This document shows positions 42,185 through 50,956 of a stretch of DNA of 64,000 bases, one piece after another. Every line of letters begins with the position of its first letter. Position 1 is the stretch's first letter. The DNA is from an uncultured Sutterella sp. (GTDB lineage: Bacteria; Pseudomonadota; Gammaproteobacteria; Burkholderiales; Burkholderiaceae_F): positions 1-64,000 of the forward strand of contig CASEFX010000036.1 in NCBI GenBank assembly GCA_949287305.1. The letters are read 5' to 3'. The translations under genes were made by a program, and so were the position numbers. A model generated the notes under the pieces. That model saw only the letters and a program-made list of their open reading frames with translations. It was not told where the DNA came from and did no database searches.

Positions 42185-43567
42185 ATGATCGTATTTCTCC
42201 CGACCGACGGCGTGATGCTCCTTCTTCTCGCGCTTCTCCTTCTCACGGTGCGCTTCGTCCTCACGCGCCCGAACCTTCGCGCCCGCTGGCGCGCGGTCTT
42301 CGCGGACGCGGGCGCGGCGTCCGCCGCGGTCGTTCTCGCCTTTTTCCTTACGATCGCGACGCTCGACTCGATGCACTATCGACCGGAACTGCCGCCCGGC
42401 CCAAACGGGGCGCGCGCCTACAGTCCCGCCACCGTCTCGGTCTTCGACACGCTCGTCTTCGACGTGCTCGACGCGGCGCATCCTGAACGAAGCTATTCGG
42501 CGCCCTTTGCGATGCGGGAATTCGACAAGACCACCGTCGTCACCGACTCGGGCCCCGTACGGGACTTTCAGCCGTTGAAGGTCGCCCCCCGCGCCGAAGA
42601 CGCGTCCTTCCTTCTTCGGGGCCTTGCGGGCGGCGCCGCCGGACTTCTCGCCGCCCTCTGCGCGACGGGGCTTCTCGTCGCGGTGAAACGGGGTGAGAAG
42701 CGAGCTCTTCTCCGGCGCTTCACGTCGCCTTCGGGCGAGCGCTTCGCGCCCTGGCTCACCTTCACGGCGATCCTGACCCTTGCGGGCGTCGTTCTCGCCA
42801 TCTGGCCCGTCTGTCACCCCTTCGGGACCGACGCCGTCGGCAACGACGTCCTCTACGAAGCGCTCAAGTCGCTTCGCACGGCGATCGTGATCGGGTCGCT
42901 TGCGACGCTCGCTACGCTTCCCTTCGCCGTCACGCTCGGCATGGCGGCGGGCTACTTCAAGGGACGCGTGGACGACGCGATCCAGTATCTCTACACGACG
43001 CTCTCCTCGATTCCGAGCGTCCTCCTCATCGCGGCCTCGGTGCTCCTCGTAACGGTCTTCATGGACCGTCACCCCGAATGGTGGCCGACGGGTCTCGAGC
43101 GCGCCGACGTGCGGCTCTTTCTCCTTGCGATCATCATCGGGATGACCGGATGGTCGACGCTCGCGCGCCTTCTGCGCGCCGAAACGATGAAGATCACGGC
43201 GCTCGACTACGTCACCGCGGCGCGGGCCTTCGGCGTGCCGCACGCGCGGATTCTGCGGCGCCACGTCCTCCCCAACGTTTTGCACATCGTCCTCATCGTG
43301 ACGGTTCTCGACTTCTCGGGAATCGTCCTCTACGAAGCGGTCCTGAGTTACGTGGGCGTCGGGGTCGATCCTTCGATGAGCTCCTTCGGGACCATGATCA
43401 ACGCGGCGCGAAGCGAAATGAGCCGCTCTCCCATGGTCTGGTGGAATCTCGCCGCGAGCTTTCTCTTCATGCTCTCGCTCGTGCTCTCGGCAAACCTCTT
43501 TGCGGCGGCAGTGCGCGACGCCTTTGATCCGCGCGCCGCGCTCAAACGAAAAGGAGGCGCAGAATGA
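42185..43567 (+). CDS. Peptide ABC permease (DppC/OppC/YejE type)
   Basis: A 460-residue permease, longer than the usual 300. Two N-terminal TMs precede a periplasmic loop of roughly 90 residues, then the standard core follows (PFGTDAVGNDVLYEALKSLR, the EAA loop near ITALDYVTAARAFGVPHARIL, VGVGVDPSMSSFGTM). The GTDxxGxDV element is diagnostic. AAGGAG sets the start. It overlaps the ATPase gene by four bases. Confidence 0.9.
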   Translation: MIVFLPTDGVMLLLLALLLLTVRFVLTRPNLRARWRAVFADAGAASAAVVLAFFLTIATLDSMHYRPELPPGPNGARAYSPATVSVFDTLVFDVLDAAHPERSYSAPFAMREFDKTTVVTDSGPVRDFQPLKVAPRAEDASFLLRGLAGGAAGLLAALCATGLLVAVKRGEKRALLRRFTSPSGERFAPWLTFTAILTLAGVVLAIWPVCHPFGTDAVGNDVLYEALKSLRTAIVIGSLATLATLPFAVTLGMAAGYFKGRVDDAIQYLYTTLSSIPSVLLIAASVLLVTVFMDRHPEWWPTGLERADVRLFLLAIIIGMTGWSTLARLLRAETMKITALDYVTAARAFGVPHARILRRHVLPNVLHIVLIVTVLDFSGIVLYEAVLSYVGVGVDPSMSSFGTMINAARSEMSRSPMVWWNLAASFLFMLSLVLSANLFAAAVRDAFDPRAALKRKGGAE

Positions 43568-45363
43568 CCCGGGAAACGCTCCTTGACGTTCGGGGACTGT
43601 CGCTCTCGATCGACACCGATGAGGGAACGCTCGAAGCGCTCTCCGACATCACGTTTACGCTGGAACGAGGCGAAACCTTCGCGCTCGTCGGCGAATCGGG
43701 CTGCGGCAAGAGTCTCACGGCCGCGAGCCTCATGCGGCTCCTTCCCGAAAACGCGCGCGTCACCGCGGGGGAAATCCGTCTCGACGGGCGGGAGCTTCTC
43801 TCGCTTACGGAGCGCGAAATGCGCGAAGTCCGCGGCGCGAAGATCGCGATGGTCTTTCAGGAATCCTCCACGGCGCTCGACCCCGTGATGACGGTGGGCG
43901 ATCAGCTCGTCGAAATGATCCGCGCGCACCGTGCGGTGTCTGCGGTCGAAGCGAGAAAGGAAGCGTCGGAGTGGCTCGACCGCGTGGGCGTTTCGCTCGG
44001 GGGCGACGCGCTCTCGCGCTATCCGCACGAACTCTCGGGCGGACAAAAGCAGCGCGTAATGATCGCCATGGCGCTTTCGGCCCGCCCCGACATCGTGATC
44101 GCCGACGAACCCACGACGGCGCTCGACGTGACGCTGCAGGCGCAGATTCTGAAGCTTCTCAAGGACCTGCAGAAGGAAACGGGACTCACGCTCCTTCTCA
44201 TCACGCACGACCTCGCGGTCGTAAAGCAGACGGCCGACCGCCTCGCCCTCATGTACGCGGGCGAAATCGTGGAAACCGCGACGGTCGCGGACTTCTTCTC
44301 GTCGCCCCGTCATCCTTACGCGGGAGCGCTTTTGAACGCGCTCCCCGACACGGACCGAAAGAAGACCCTGCACCCCATCGAAGGGACGGTCCCGACGCTC
44401 GCGCCGCCGCCCGCGGGCTGCCGCTTTCGGGCGCGCTGTCCGCGCGCGACCGAGGCCTGTGCGCGGCACCCCGATCTGACGGAGGGACCCCACCCCGTAC
44501 GATGCTTTTTCCCGGGCGAAAGCCTCGCCGAATCGACGGAAGACTCTCTCTGCGCGGATCTTCGGGAGAATCGTCCGCCGGTACTTGAAATTGCGAACCT
44601 CACGGTGACCTACGGCAGCCGCCGCTGGTGGCGTCCCGACGCCGCGAAGCCCGCCGTGCGGGGCGTCTCGCTCACGCTTGCCGAAGGGGAGACGCTCGCC
44701 CTCGTCGGCGAATCGGGATCGGGCAAGACCACGGCCGTCATGGCCGCGCTCGGCCTTCTCGGCCCCAAGGCCCGCGTCACGGGCTCCGTGCGCCTTCTCG
44801 GACGCGACGTGCTCGGCGCCTCGGGCGAAAACCTTCGCCTTTTGCGCCGAACCGCCCAGATCATCTTCCAGGATCCCTTCTCGTCCCTCGATCCGCGCAT
44901 GACGGTGCGCGAAACGCTCGAAGAGGGCATGATCGCGCTTCACCCCGAATGGTCTTCCGAGGAGCGCTTCGAACGGGTACGGAAATTGCTTCGCGAAACG
45001 GGATTGCCCGAAAACGCGGCCGAGCGTCTTCCCCACGCCTTCTCGGGCGGACAGCGCCAGCGCATCGCCATCGCCCGGGCGCTCTCGGTCGAGCCGCGGC
45101 TCATCGTCTGCGACGAACCCACGTCGGCCCTCGACGTCTCCGTACAGGCGCAGATTTTGAATCTCCTATCGCGTCTGCAAAAGAGCTTCGGTTTGAGCTA
45201 CCTCTTCATCACGCACAATTTCGGCGTCGTTCGGCACGTGGCCGACCGCATCGCCGTCATGCGCGCGGGCGAAATCGTCGAGGAGGGCGAAGCCGATCAA
45301 ATCTTCTCCGACCCGCAGACGGACTACACGAAGAGCCTTCTCGCCGCCATTCCGAGGCTTTGA
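43564..45363 (+). CDS. Fused double ABC ATPase for peptide uptake
   Basis: A 599-residue protein with two complete ATP-binding domains, as in YejF. Domain 1: Walker A GESGCGKS, signature LSGGQKQR, Walker B VIADEPTTALD, and the oligopeptide zinc/cysteine tail around CRFRARCPRATEAC. Domain 2: Walker A GESGSGKTT, signature FSGGQRQR, Walker B IVCDEPTSALDV. It powers the two permeases. The last 187 bp of this gene are duplicated at 47104-47290 with eight mismatches, mostly silent, so its 3' end was involved in a rearrangement. Confidence 0.92.
   Translation: MTRETLLDVRGLSLSIDTDEGTLEALSDITFTLERGETFALVGESGCGKSLTAASLMRLLPENARVTAGEIRLDGRELLSLTEREMREVRGAKIAMVFQESSTALDPVMTVGDQLVEMIRAHRAVSAVEARKEASEWLDRVGVSLGGDALSRYPHELSGGQKQRVMIAMALSARPDIVIADEPTTALDVTLQAQILKLLKDLQKETGLTLLLITHDLAVVKQTADRLALMYAGEIVETATVADFFSSPRHPYAGALLNALPDTDRKKTLHPIEGTVPTLAPPPAGCRFRARCPRATEACARHPDLTEGPHPVRCFFPGESLAESTEDSLCADLRENRPPVLEIANLTVTYGSRRWWRPDAAKPAVRGVSLTLAEGETLALVGESGSGKTTAVMAALGLLGPKARVTGSVRLLGRDVLGASGENLRLLRRTAQIIFQDPFSSLDPRMTVRETLEEGMIALHPEWSSEERFERVRKLLRETGLPENAAERLPHAFSGGQRQRIAIARALSVEPRLIVCDEPTSALDVSVQAQILNLLSRLQKSFGLSYLFITHNFGVVRHVADRIAVMRAGEIVEEGEADQIFSDPQTDYTKSLLAAIPRL
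45177..45363. repeat. Direct repeat copy A (3' end of double ATPase gene)
   Basis: These 187 bp match 47104-47290 with 8 mismatches by direct reading (offset 1927 bp). The left breakpoint coincides with CAAAAGAG (45178-45185). Confidence 0.9.
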
Positions 45364-45381
45364 GCGTTGCTAGAAACGCCG

Positions 45382-46980
45382 TTACGATTCTTCTGCGTCG
45401 GCGTTTTTCCAGACAACGAAGCGGCGATCCTCTGCACTGTACACCAAAGCGACGCGAATCAACTTTTTCCCGTGAGGTCTCTCGCCATAACGTCTGGATT
45501 TGATTTGAGAAATCGCTTTCGTGAGGAGTGCCTCTGCCTTCTCCGTGGTCGCGGCGAACTTTACTTCAAACACCCAGTGCCATTCCCCGACAGTCACCTC
45601 CAAATCGCTGCGTCCGAGAGCGGTATGCACCTCAACTTCCGGCACCATGTCGGCTCCCATCATCAGAGCTTGGAGGTAACTCGTGCAGGCGGCTTCGTTA
45701 ACCACGGGGTGTCGGTCGTAATTGAGTGCATTGAACGCCTCATTGAAGCGATTAATGACAGGAGCAATTTCACCTTCGCCGAGCAACTTCGTGAGCAACA
45801 CGCCGTCAGCCGGGCGATATAAGCGACCGCCCAACAACTCCTTGGCATAGAGCTCAGCCATCGACATGGTCACTTCCTGATTCGGATAACCCAACGTCAC
45901 GATACCGAAGTCATCGACGGACTTGATCGTGAGATAGCCGGTCTGCGTGAGCAAAATATCCCGATCGATGGTGGTGAGATCGCCGGGCGTGTTGAGGTCC
46001 GACAATTTAGCCTCTTTGAGCTCCGCAAAGTTTGCCGGATCTTCGAGCTCGTGCCCCTCAAGGTACTTCATCAATACAGTCGGGTGACCTCCACTCGCGA
46101 ACCAGTAGTTCTGGAAACCTTGGTCGGGAGCATCCAAAAAATTGAGGACGGACCAAGGACAAAAAAGTTTCTTCGACGCACGCATGTCAAAGCAAAAGCC
46201 GTTGTAATGGGACCGCAAGCCATCGATCAACTCTTCCTCGGACATGGCCAACGTTTTGGCAGCCTTACTAAGGTAGTACCCAAAATTCTGCCGAATCTCC
46301 TCCTCGGTGTATCCCAAAAGGGCACCGTACGTAGGCGTCAATGTGATGTCAACGAGATTGTTGAGCTCAGAGAAAATGCTCGTGCTACTGAATTTTGTAA
46401 TGCCCGTCAGAAAGAGAAAACGCAACGAACCCACATTGCTTTTCAGAGACAAAAAGAACCTTCTCATCTCAGAGCGAACGGCTTCGAAAAGTTCAGGATT
46501 GTTCAGACAGATCGTCAGCGGCGCGTCGTACTCGTCGATCAAAAGAACAAGCGACAACGAAGGTAGTTCTCCCATCCAATCGTCCAAATCAGCCAGATCA
46601 TCGGACGAGTCTTCAGGCTGGAACCCAACTCTAGAGAACCTTTTGCAGATGTGACGGCGAAACTGATTGGAAAAATCCTCAATATTTTTAAATTCTTTCA
46701 GACGAGAAAAATCCAAGTGCACAACGTCATAGACCTTGTCCGTCCAAAGCGATTCGACGGCAAGTCCCCGGAAGTCCCGCAACCCAAACTTGAATAGCGA
46801 CTCTAACGTAGATACCAGAAGCGACTTGCCAAAACGCCGCGGGCGTGCCAGAAAAACACCGCGGGGAGCAACCGCCAATTGATGGATCAAAGCCGTCTTG
46901 TCGACATAGATGGCGTTGCTCTCGCGAAGGGCATGAAAATCGGCTTGTCCGACAGGAAGGATTTTTTCTGCACTCATCAT
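45382..46980 (-). CDS. AAA-ATPase_like/PDDEXK_9 (DUF1703-type) protein, probable mobile gene
   Basis: A 532-residue protein with the AAA-ATPase_like then PDDEXK_9 layout. The N-terminus has the family opening KILPVGQADFHALRESNAIYVDKT, Walker A ARPRRFGKSLL and Walker B LVLLIDEYDAPL. The middle part has HYNGFCFD and WFASGGHPTVL, and the C-terminal nuclease has RSDLEVTVGEWHWVFEVKFA with the E-x-K pair. Such genes occur in many near-identical copies in gut bacteria, and their role is unsettled. It runs against its neighbours, has lower GC, and lies between two copies of a 187-bp repeat, so it was acquired. Confidence 0.85.
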   Translation of the reverse strand: MMSAEKILPVGQADFHALRESNAIYVDKTALIHQLAVAPRGVFLARPRRFGKSLLVSTLESLFKFGLRDFRGLAVESLWTDKVYDVVHLDFSRLKEFKNIEDFSNQFRRHICKRFSRVGFQPEDSSDDLADLDDWMGELPSLSLVLLIDEYDAPLTICLNNPELFEAVRSEMRRFFLSLKSNVGSLRFLFLTGITKFSSTSIFSELNNLVDITLTPTYGALLGYTEEEIRQNFGYYLSKAAKTLAMSEEELIDGLRSHYNGFCFDMRASKKLFCPWSVLNFLDAPDQGFQNYWFASGGHPTVLMKYLEGHELEDPANFAELKEAKLSDLNTPGDLTTIDRDILLTQTGYLTIKSVDDFGIVTLGYPNQEVTMSMAELYAKELLGGRLYRPADGVLLTKLLGEGEIAPVINRFNEAFNALNYDRHPVVNEAACTSYLQALMMGADMVPEVEVHTALGRSDLEVTVGEWHWVFEVKFAATTEKAEALLTKAISQIKSRRYGERPHGKKLIRVALVYSAEDRRFVVWKNADAEES

Positions 46981-47067
46981 CTGGTTTCTGGGGAAAATTC
47001 GGCACTCGGTTACGGATCAGTATATAGAACTGTCCGCTCCAAGCTCTGAAACTTTCCTCCCTCTCAT

Positions 47068-47112
47068 CGTTTGGCATAGACTAAGGACTTCCCGGGAAGA
47101 AAAGCAAAAGAG
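47068..47112 (+). repeat. Duplicated promoter/leader segment, copy 1
   Basis: CGTTTGGCATAGACT (47068-47082) and, 12 bp on, GGAAGAAA with CAAAAGAG (47105-47112) match the leader of the DUF4143-type gene at 47514-47556 in the same register. It fuses directly to the truncated ATPase end. Confidence 0.75.
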
Positions 47113-47290
47113 CTTCGGTCTGAGTTACCTCTTCATCACGCACAATTTCGGCGTCGTTCGGCACGTAGCCGACCGCATCGCCGTCATGCGCGCGGGCGAA
47201 ATCGCCGAGGAAGGCGAAGCCGATCAAATCTTCTACGACCCGCAGACGGACTACACGAAGAGCCTTCTCGCCGCCATTCCGAGACTCTGA
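47104..47290 (+). pseudogene. Displaced 3' end of the double ABC ATPase gene
   Basis: A 187-bp fragment encoding the last 61 residues of the upstream double ATPase (from KSFGLSYLFITHNFG to LAAIPRL and the stop). Six of the eight nucleotide changes are silent; the two replacements are Val to Ala and Ser to Tyr. It has no start codon, so it is a remnant. It is the distal copy of the direct repeat flanking the DUF1703-type gene. Confidence 0.88.
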
Positions 47291-47295
47291 AAAAA

Positions 47296-47320
47296 AATCG
47301 TATAATCGTATAATACGATT
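47296..47320. promoter_or_regulatory. Tandem/inverted AATCGTAT repeats with two TATAAT boxes
   Basis: AATCGTAT at 47296 and 47304, then the reverse ATACGATT at 47313-47320, giving a 17-bp palindrome centred on A47312. TATAAT occurs at 47301 and 47309. It may be a promoter with an operator or the end of an inserted segment. Confidence 0.55.
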
Positions 47321-47513
47321 GTAAGATTCGGCGAAAATCCTTGCAGTGCATAGCATTTCACCTAATAGCAAGCTGAATCGTCAAGCTCGATTCTCGATGA
47401 AGTACGCCGTCGGAAAGACGCCATGTCAGTCCGGCAACTGCGTGCGGTGCACAAAAAATCTCCACGAACCGAGCACAAGGCGGACTGCCCGGGAACGCAA
47501 TGCCGTCCCTCGA
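47321..47513. other. Intergenic remainder after the ATPase remnant
   Basis: No convincing gene. A 42-codon frame from ATG 47397 contains a Cys cluster but lacks a ribosome binding site. Confidence 0.4.
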
Positions 47514-47556
47514 CGTTTGGCGTAGACTGGACGTTTGTCAGGAAGAAACAAAAGAG
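47514..47556 (+). promoter_or_regulatory. Promoter/leader of the DUF4143-type gene (copy 2)
   Basis: CGTTTGGCGTAGACT includes a -10-like TAGACT (47523-47528), and the leader carries GGAAGAAACAAAAGAG. The GAGGGAAAACC before the ATG supplies the ribosome binding site. A near copy lies 446 bp upstream. Confidence 0.6.
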
Positions 47557-47564
47557 GGAAAACC

Positions 47565-49025
47565 ATGCGAAAGGATTTGAACCGCTCCAACGTCCCGCAG
47601 GAGGAGAAGGACGATGCGCCGGTTGAGGCGCACGAAACCCGAGAGGACGTTCACCCCGTCAATCTCGTCTTTCCGGAAGACCTCCCGCCCGATCCCGCCG
47701 CCCACGCGCACGTGCGCCGTCCGCGTCTGTGGCCGCCGCGCGGGAAGGAAGCTTCGCTTCGCTGGCTCGAGGCGCCGCTTGAAGCCGCGCATCAGGAAGC
47801 CAGAGAAGCCGATCGCCGCACCCTGATTCTTCTGACGGGGCCCCGCGCCTCGGGCGCGCCCGCGCTCTTTGCCCAGACCCTCCCCCACGTGCACGGAATC
47901 GACTTCGACGTCGACGCCGAACAGCGGGAGGCGGAAGGGGCGCCGCGCAATCTTCTCGCCCGCTACGCGGCCCTTTCGACCGCCCTCTTTCTCAACGTGC
48001 AGCGCGCGCCGCAGTTTGCGGCGCTCCTTGCCGGACTTGCGGGCACCCGGCTTGACGACCCCGACGTCAAGGCTCCCAAGGTCGTGATCGCCCACGCTTC
48101 GGCGGAACTTCCCGTTTTTGCGGACCTCGCGTCCAATCCCTTCGTGAAGAGATTGCGTCTTCGCACGCTCGTTCAGGGGGAATTGACGGGGATTCAGCCC
48201 GATTTTCCGGAGCGTCTCCTCGCACACGACTTCCCCTCGCAGCTCTCGCACGACGAGAGCAACCGCGACCTCATTCTCGAAATCGCCATGCACGGGGGCT
48301 ATCCCGAAGGACGCCTCGGCACCGCGGACGAACGGCACGACTTCTTTCACGACCTCGTCCGAAAAATCTGCTCGACGGACCTTGATGCGGTGAGCCGGCT
48401 TCGCAGCTGCATGACGCTGCGCAAGGTCTACCGAACCGTGGGCGCCGCGTCGGGCGAGTCGCTCAACGTGTCGAAAATCGCCGAATTTCTCGGTCTCGGC
48501 CGACCGCTCGTGAAACGCACGATCGACGCGCTCGAAGCGCTCTATCTCGTCGACGCCCTCCCCGCCTGGCCGGAAGGAGAAAAGCTCGGCCGCGCCCTCA
48601 AGAGCGCGAAGCACTACGTGACGGATTCCGGGTGGCTCTGCGGCCTTCTCGGCTTTTGCGATTCGGATCCCTGCGCCCTGCCGCCGGGGTCCGAGGGCAT
48701 CGTCGAGCGCCTCATCGCGGGGTGGACCCGCGCGCAGCTCGCCGCCCTCACGGACGTGCGTCCCGAGTGGCGGCTCTGGCACTTCGCCCTGAGAACGGGC
48801 CTTTCGATTCCGATGCTTTTGGAAAACGAAAGAACAGGCGCCCTCGTCGCGATCGAAACCTCTTCGCGCGAGAACGCCGGTCCCGAAGACTTCGTGCGGC
48901 TTCGCAAATTCCGCGCGCTCCTCAAGGACCGTCCCGTCACGCTTCTGCGTTTGTACTGCGGACAGACCGTGCAGAGCTTTGACGAAAACGAGGTCGCGCT
49001 ACCCCTCGCCTTTCTCTGGCGATGA
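47565..49025 (+). CDS. Degenerate AAA_14/DUF4143-type protein
   Basis: A 486-residue protein built like AAA_14 + DUF4143 ATPase-nucleases: an ATPase-like part, a linker helix-turn-helix (LNVSKIAEFLGLGRPLVKRTIDALEALYLV in two halves around residues 300-330), then the DUF4143 part with KHYVTDSGWLCGLLG. Key residues are eroded. The Walker A position reads LLTGPRASGAPA instead of GPRQxGKT. The nuclease strand reads LSIPMLLENERTG and VAIETSS where family members have EVDF and IEVK. Both activities are probably lost, yet the frame is intact, so a structural or regulatory role is possible. Confidence 0.7.
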   Translation: MRKDLNRSNVPQEEKDDAPVEAHETREDVHPVNLVFPEDLPPDPAAHAHVRRPRLWPPRGKEASLRWLEAPLEAAHQEAREADRRTLILLTGPRASGAPALFAQTLPHVHGIDFDVDAEQREAEGAPRNLLARYAALSTALFLNVQRAPQFAALLAGLAGTRLDDPDVKAPKVVIAHASAELPVFADLASNPFVKRLRLRTLVQGELTGIQPDFPERLLAHDFPSQLSHDESNRDLILEIAMHGGYPEGRLGTADERHDFFHDLVRKICSTDLDAVSRLRSCMTLRKVYRTVGAASGESLNVSKIAEFLGLGRPLVKRTIDALEALYLVDALPAWPEGEKLGRALKSAKHYVTDSGWLCGLLGFCDSDPCALPPGSEGIVERLIAGWTRAQLAALTDVRPEWRLWHFALRTGLSIPMLLENERTGALVAIETSSRENAGPEDFVRLRKFRALLKDRPVTLLRLYCGQTVQSFDENEVALPLAFLWR

Positions 49026-49044
49026 GGGTGAGGCGCTAGGAGGG

Positions 49045-49067
49045 ATCCGCGCCCGCGGGGCGCGGAT
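49045..49067. terminator. Hairpin between convergent genes
   Basis: ATCCGCGCC/GGCGCGGAT stem with a short loop. No T-run. Confidence 0.45.
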
Positions 49068-49069
49068 GC

Positions 49070-50947
49070 TCAGCGGTCCTTGGCCGCGAGGAAAAGAACG
49101 ACGCGGGTGCCGCCCTCTTCCGACGCGCGCTCGACCGTCACTTCGGCGCCGATTCGCGAGGCGCGCTCGCTCATGATCGAAAGGCCCACATGGCGGCCCT
49201 TTCTCGACTCCACGAGCTTTTCGTCGATCCCCACGCCGTCGTCCTCGACGACCACGCGCAGGTCGTCGTAGTTTTCGACGACCACGTTCACGTGCGAGGC
49301 CCGGGCGTGCTTGCGCACGTTGCTCAGGGCTTCCTGAATGATGAAGATCACCTGCACCTTCTGGCGGTCGGTGAGTTCGGGGCCGCGCTCGACGACGCGA
49401 AGCGACGCCTCGACGTTCGCCTGCGCCTCAAAGCGGTTGATGACGGTGCGCACGCCGTCGATGAACTTTTCCTTGTGCACGCGCTCGCGGAAGTTGAGAA
49501 GGAGTTCGCGCACGTCGTCGTAGCACTCCTGCAGACCCGTTCGAATGGCGGCGAGCGATTCGTCTCGCAGGGCGTCGTCCTTCTTTTCGATGGCGCTCGT
49601 CAGGAACTGCACCTGCAGGTTGAGGTAGGAGAGCGCCTGCGCGATCGAGTCGTGCAGGCCCCGCGCCATGAGCTGGCGCTCCTGCACGACGGCGTAGAGG
49701 CGTTCACGCTCGTTCAACTGTCCGTTTTCGATCGCAACCGAGAGGTGGGTCACGAGGCTTTCCAAGAGCTGCACGCGCGGAATCCCGAGCGTGAGGGGCG
49801 ACCGGTAGAGAAGCGCGAGAACGCCGAGCTGGGCGTTCGTGCCGCGCACGGGCACGCAGTAGACCGTCTCGTAGCCCTTCGCGCGAAGCGCCGTGATCAT
49901 GCGGCGCGGATCGGCAAAGCGAAGCGGGATGCGGATCGTTTCGCCGCGCGCGAGGCACTGCTCGAGAAAGTTCGGGCCGTCCTTCACGCTTTCGAGTTCG
50001 GAGACGATGTCGGCTTCCACCTCGGACGTGGCTTCAAGCCGCAGGGCGGGTTCCTCTTCGCGGCGCAGAAAGAGCGCCGCCGCATCGGCGTCGAGCGCGC
50101 GCTTCGTGCGCTCGACGAAGCCTTCGAGCGTCTCGTTCATCGTGCGCTGATGCGAGAGAAAGCTCGTCGCCCCGTAGAGGTCTTCGAGCTGACGGTTCTG
50201 CACTTCGAGCGCCTCGGTCTTGTCGGCCACCTTCCTTTCGAGGTTGTTGTAGAGGTCCTGCAGGCGGTCGGCCATGTGATTGAACCCCACGCCGATCAGA
50301 TTGATTTCGTCTTCGCCCCGCATCGGAAGGCGCTGCGACAGGCGTCCGTTCGAGAGAAGGAAGATCCCGCGCCCGAGGATTTCGAGCGGATGAATCACCC
50401 ACTTCACGAGGAGCACCATGATGACGAAGAGGCTCCCGACGGCGAGCACGATCACGAGCCACTGAATCGTCTGCAGCTGCGAGAGATAGTCGTTGCGGCG
50501 CTCTTCGACCTGGTTCGAGAAGACGGAAAGCCGCTCGACGTAGAGATTCACCTGCGAGAGGCGGTTCTCCTCGCCCGAGTCGGCGAGAAGAATCGGCATG
50601 ATGTCGCGCCGCCACGAGGCTTCGAGCTCGTGCAGATGCGTTTCGATCTCCGGACTTCTCGGCAGACGCCATTCGCTTCCCGTCAAAAGGCGGTTCATCT
50701 CGACGTTGAAGGCGTCGATTTCGGCGCGCAGATCGGCGCGCGCGGCGTCGTCATGCGCGAGAAAGCCGCAGCGGTAGGCGTGGTGACGCAGTTCCCCCAC
50801 GGTTCGCACCGTGGCGGCGCTCGCTTCGAGCTCCCAGTTGAGAAGCATCGTGTAGCCCACCGACACGACGATGAAGCTCACCCACAAAAGCGTGAGGAGC
50901 AGGAGTCGCGTCGAAAGACTCGTGAAGGCGCGGAGAATTCGTTGCAT
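49070..50947 (-). CDS. NarX-like sensor histidine kinase, no adjacent regulator
   Basis: A 625-residue membrane kinase. TM1 is at about 12-34, a helical periplasmic domain follows with a P-box-like VRTVGELRHHAYR, then TM2 (about 160-182), HAMP, a GAF-like domain and a HisKA_3 unit (RQLMARGLHDSIAQALSYLN with the phospho-His). The HATPase has QEALSNVRKHA and DDGVGI. This is the NarX/NarQ architecture, suggesting nitrate/nitrite or a related cue. No NarL-type regulator is nearby. Its ATG is 9 bp after the parC stop, so it is the last gene of a parE-parC transcript. Confidence 0.82.
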   Translation of the reverse strand: MQRILRAFTSLSTRLLLLTLLWVSFIVVSVGYTMLLNWELEASAATVRTVGELRHHAYRCGFLAHDDAARADLRAEIDAFNVEMNRLLTGSEWRLPRSPEIETHLHELEASWRRDIMPILLADSGEENRLSQVNLYVERLSVFSNQVEERRNDYLSQLQTIQWLVIVLAVGSLFVIMVLLVKWVIHPLEILGRGIFLLSNGRLSQRLPMRGEDEINLIGVGFNHMADRLQDLYNNLERKVADKTEALEVQNRQLEDLYGATSFLSHQRTMNETLEGFVERTKRALDADAAALFLRREEEPALRLEATSEVEADIVSELESVKDGPNFLEQCLARGETIRIPLRFADPRRMITALRAKGYETVYCVPVRGTNAQLGVLALLYRSPLTLGIPRVQLLESLVTHLSVAIENGQLNERERLYAVVQERQLMARGLHDSIAQALSYLNLQVQFLTSAIEKKDDALRDESLAAIRTGLQECYDDVRELLLNFRERVHKEKFIDGVRTVINRFEAQANVEASLRVVERGPELTDRQKVQVIFIIQEALSNVRKHARASHVNVVVENYDDLRVVVEDDGVGIDEKLVESRKGRHVGLSIMSERASRIGAEVTVERASEEGGTRVVLFLAAKDR

Positions 50948-50956
50948 GCCGATTCG

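Noticed and set aside
45382-47290. Classical insertion sequence around the DUF1703-type gene
   Set aside because: No transposase, no terminal inverted repeats and no short target duplication; the flanking repeat is a 187-bp gene end instead.
47397-47525. 42-codon frame with a C-x5-C-x2-C pattern
   Set aside because: No ribosome binding site and it ends inside the promoter of the next gene; too short to support.
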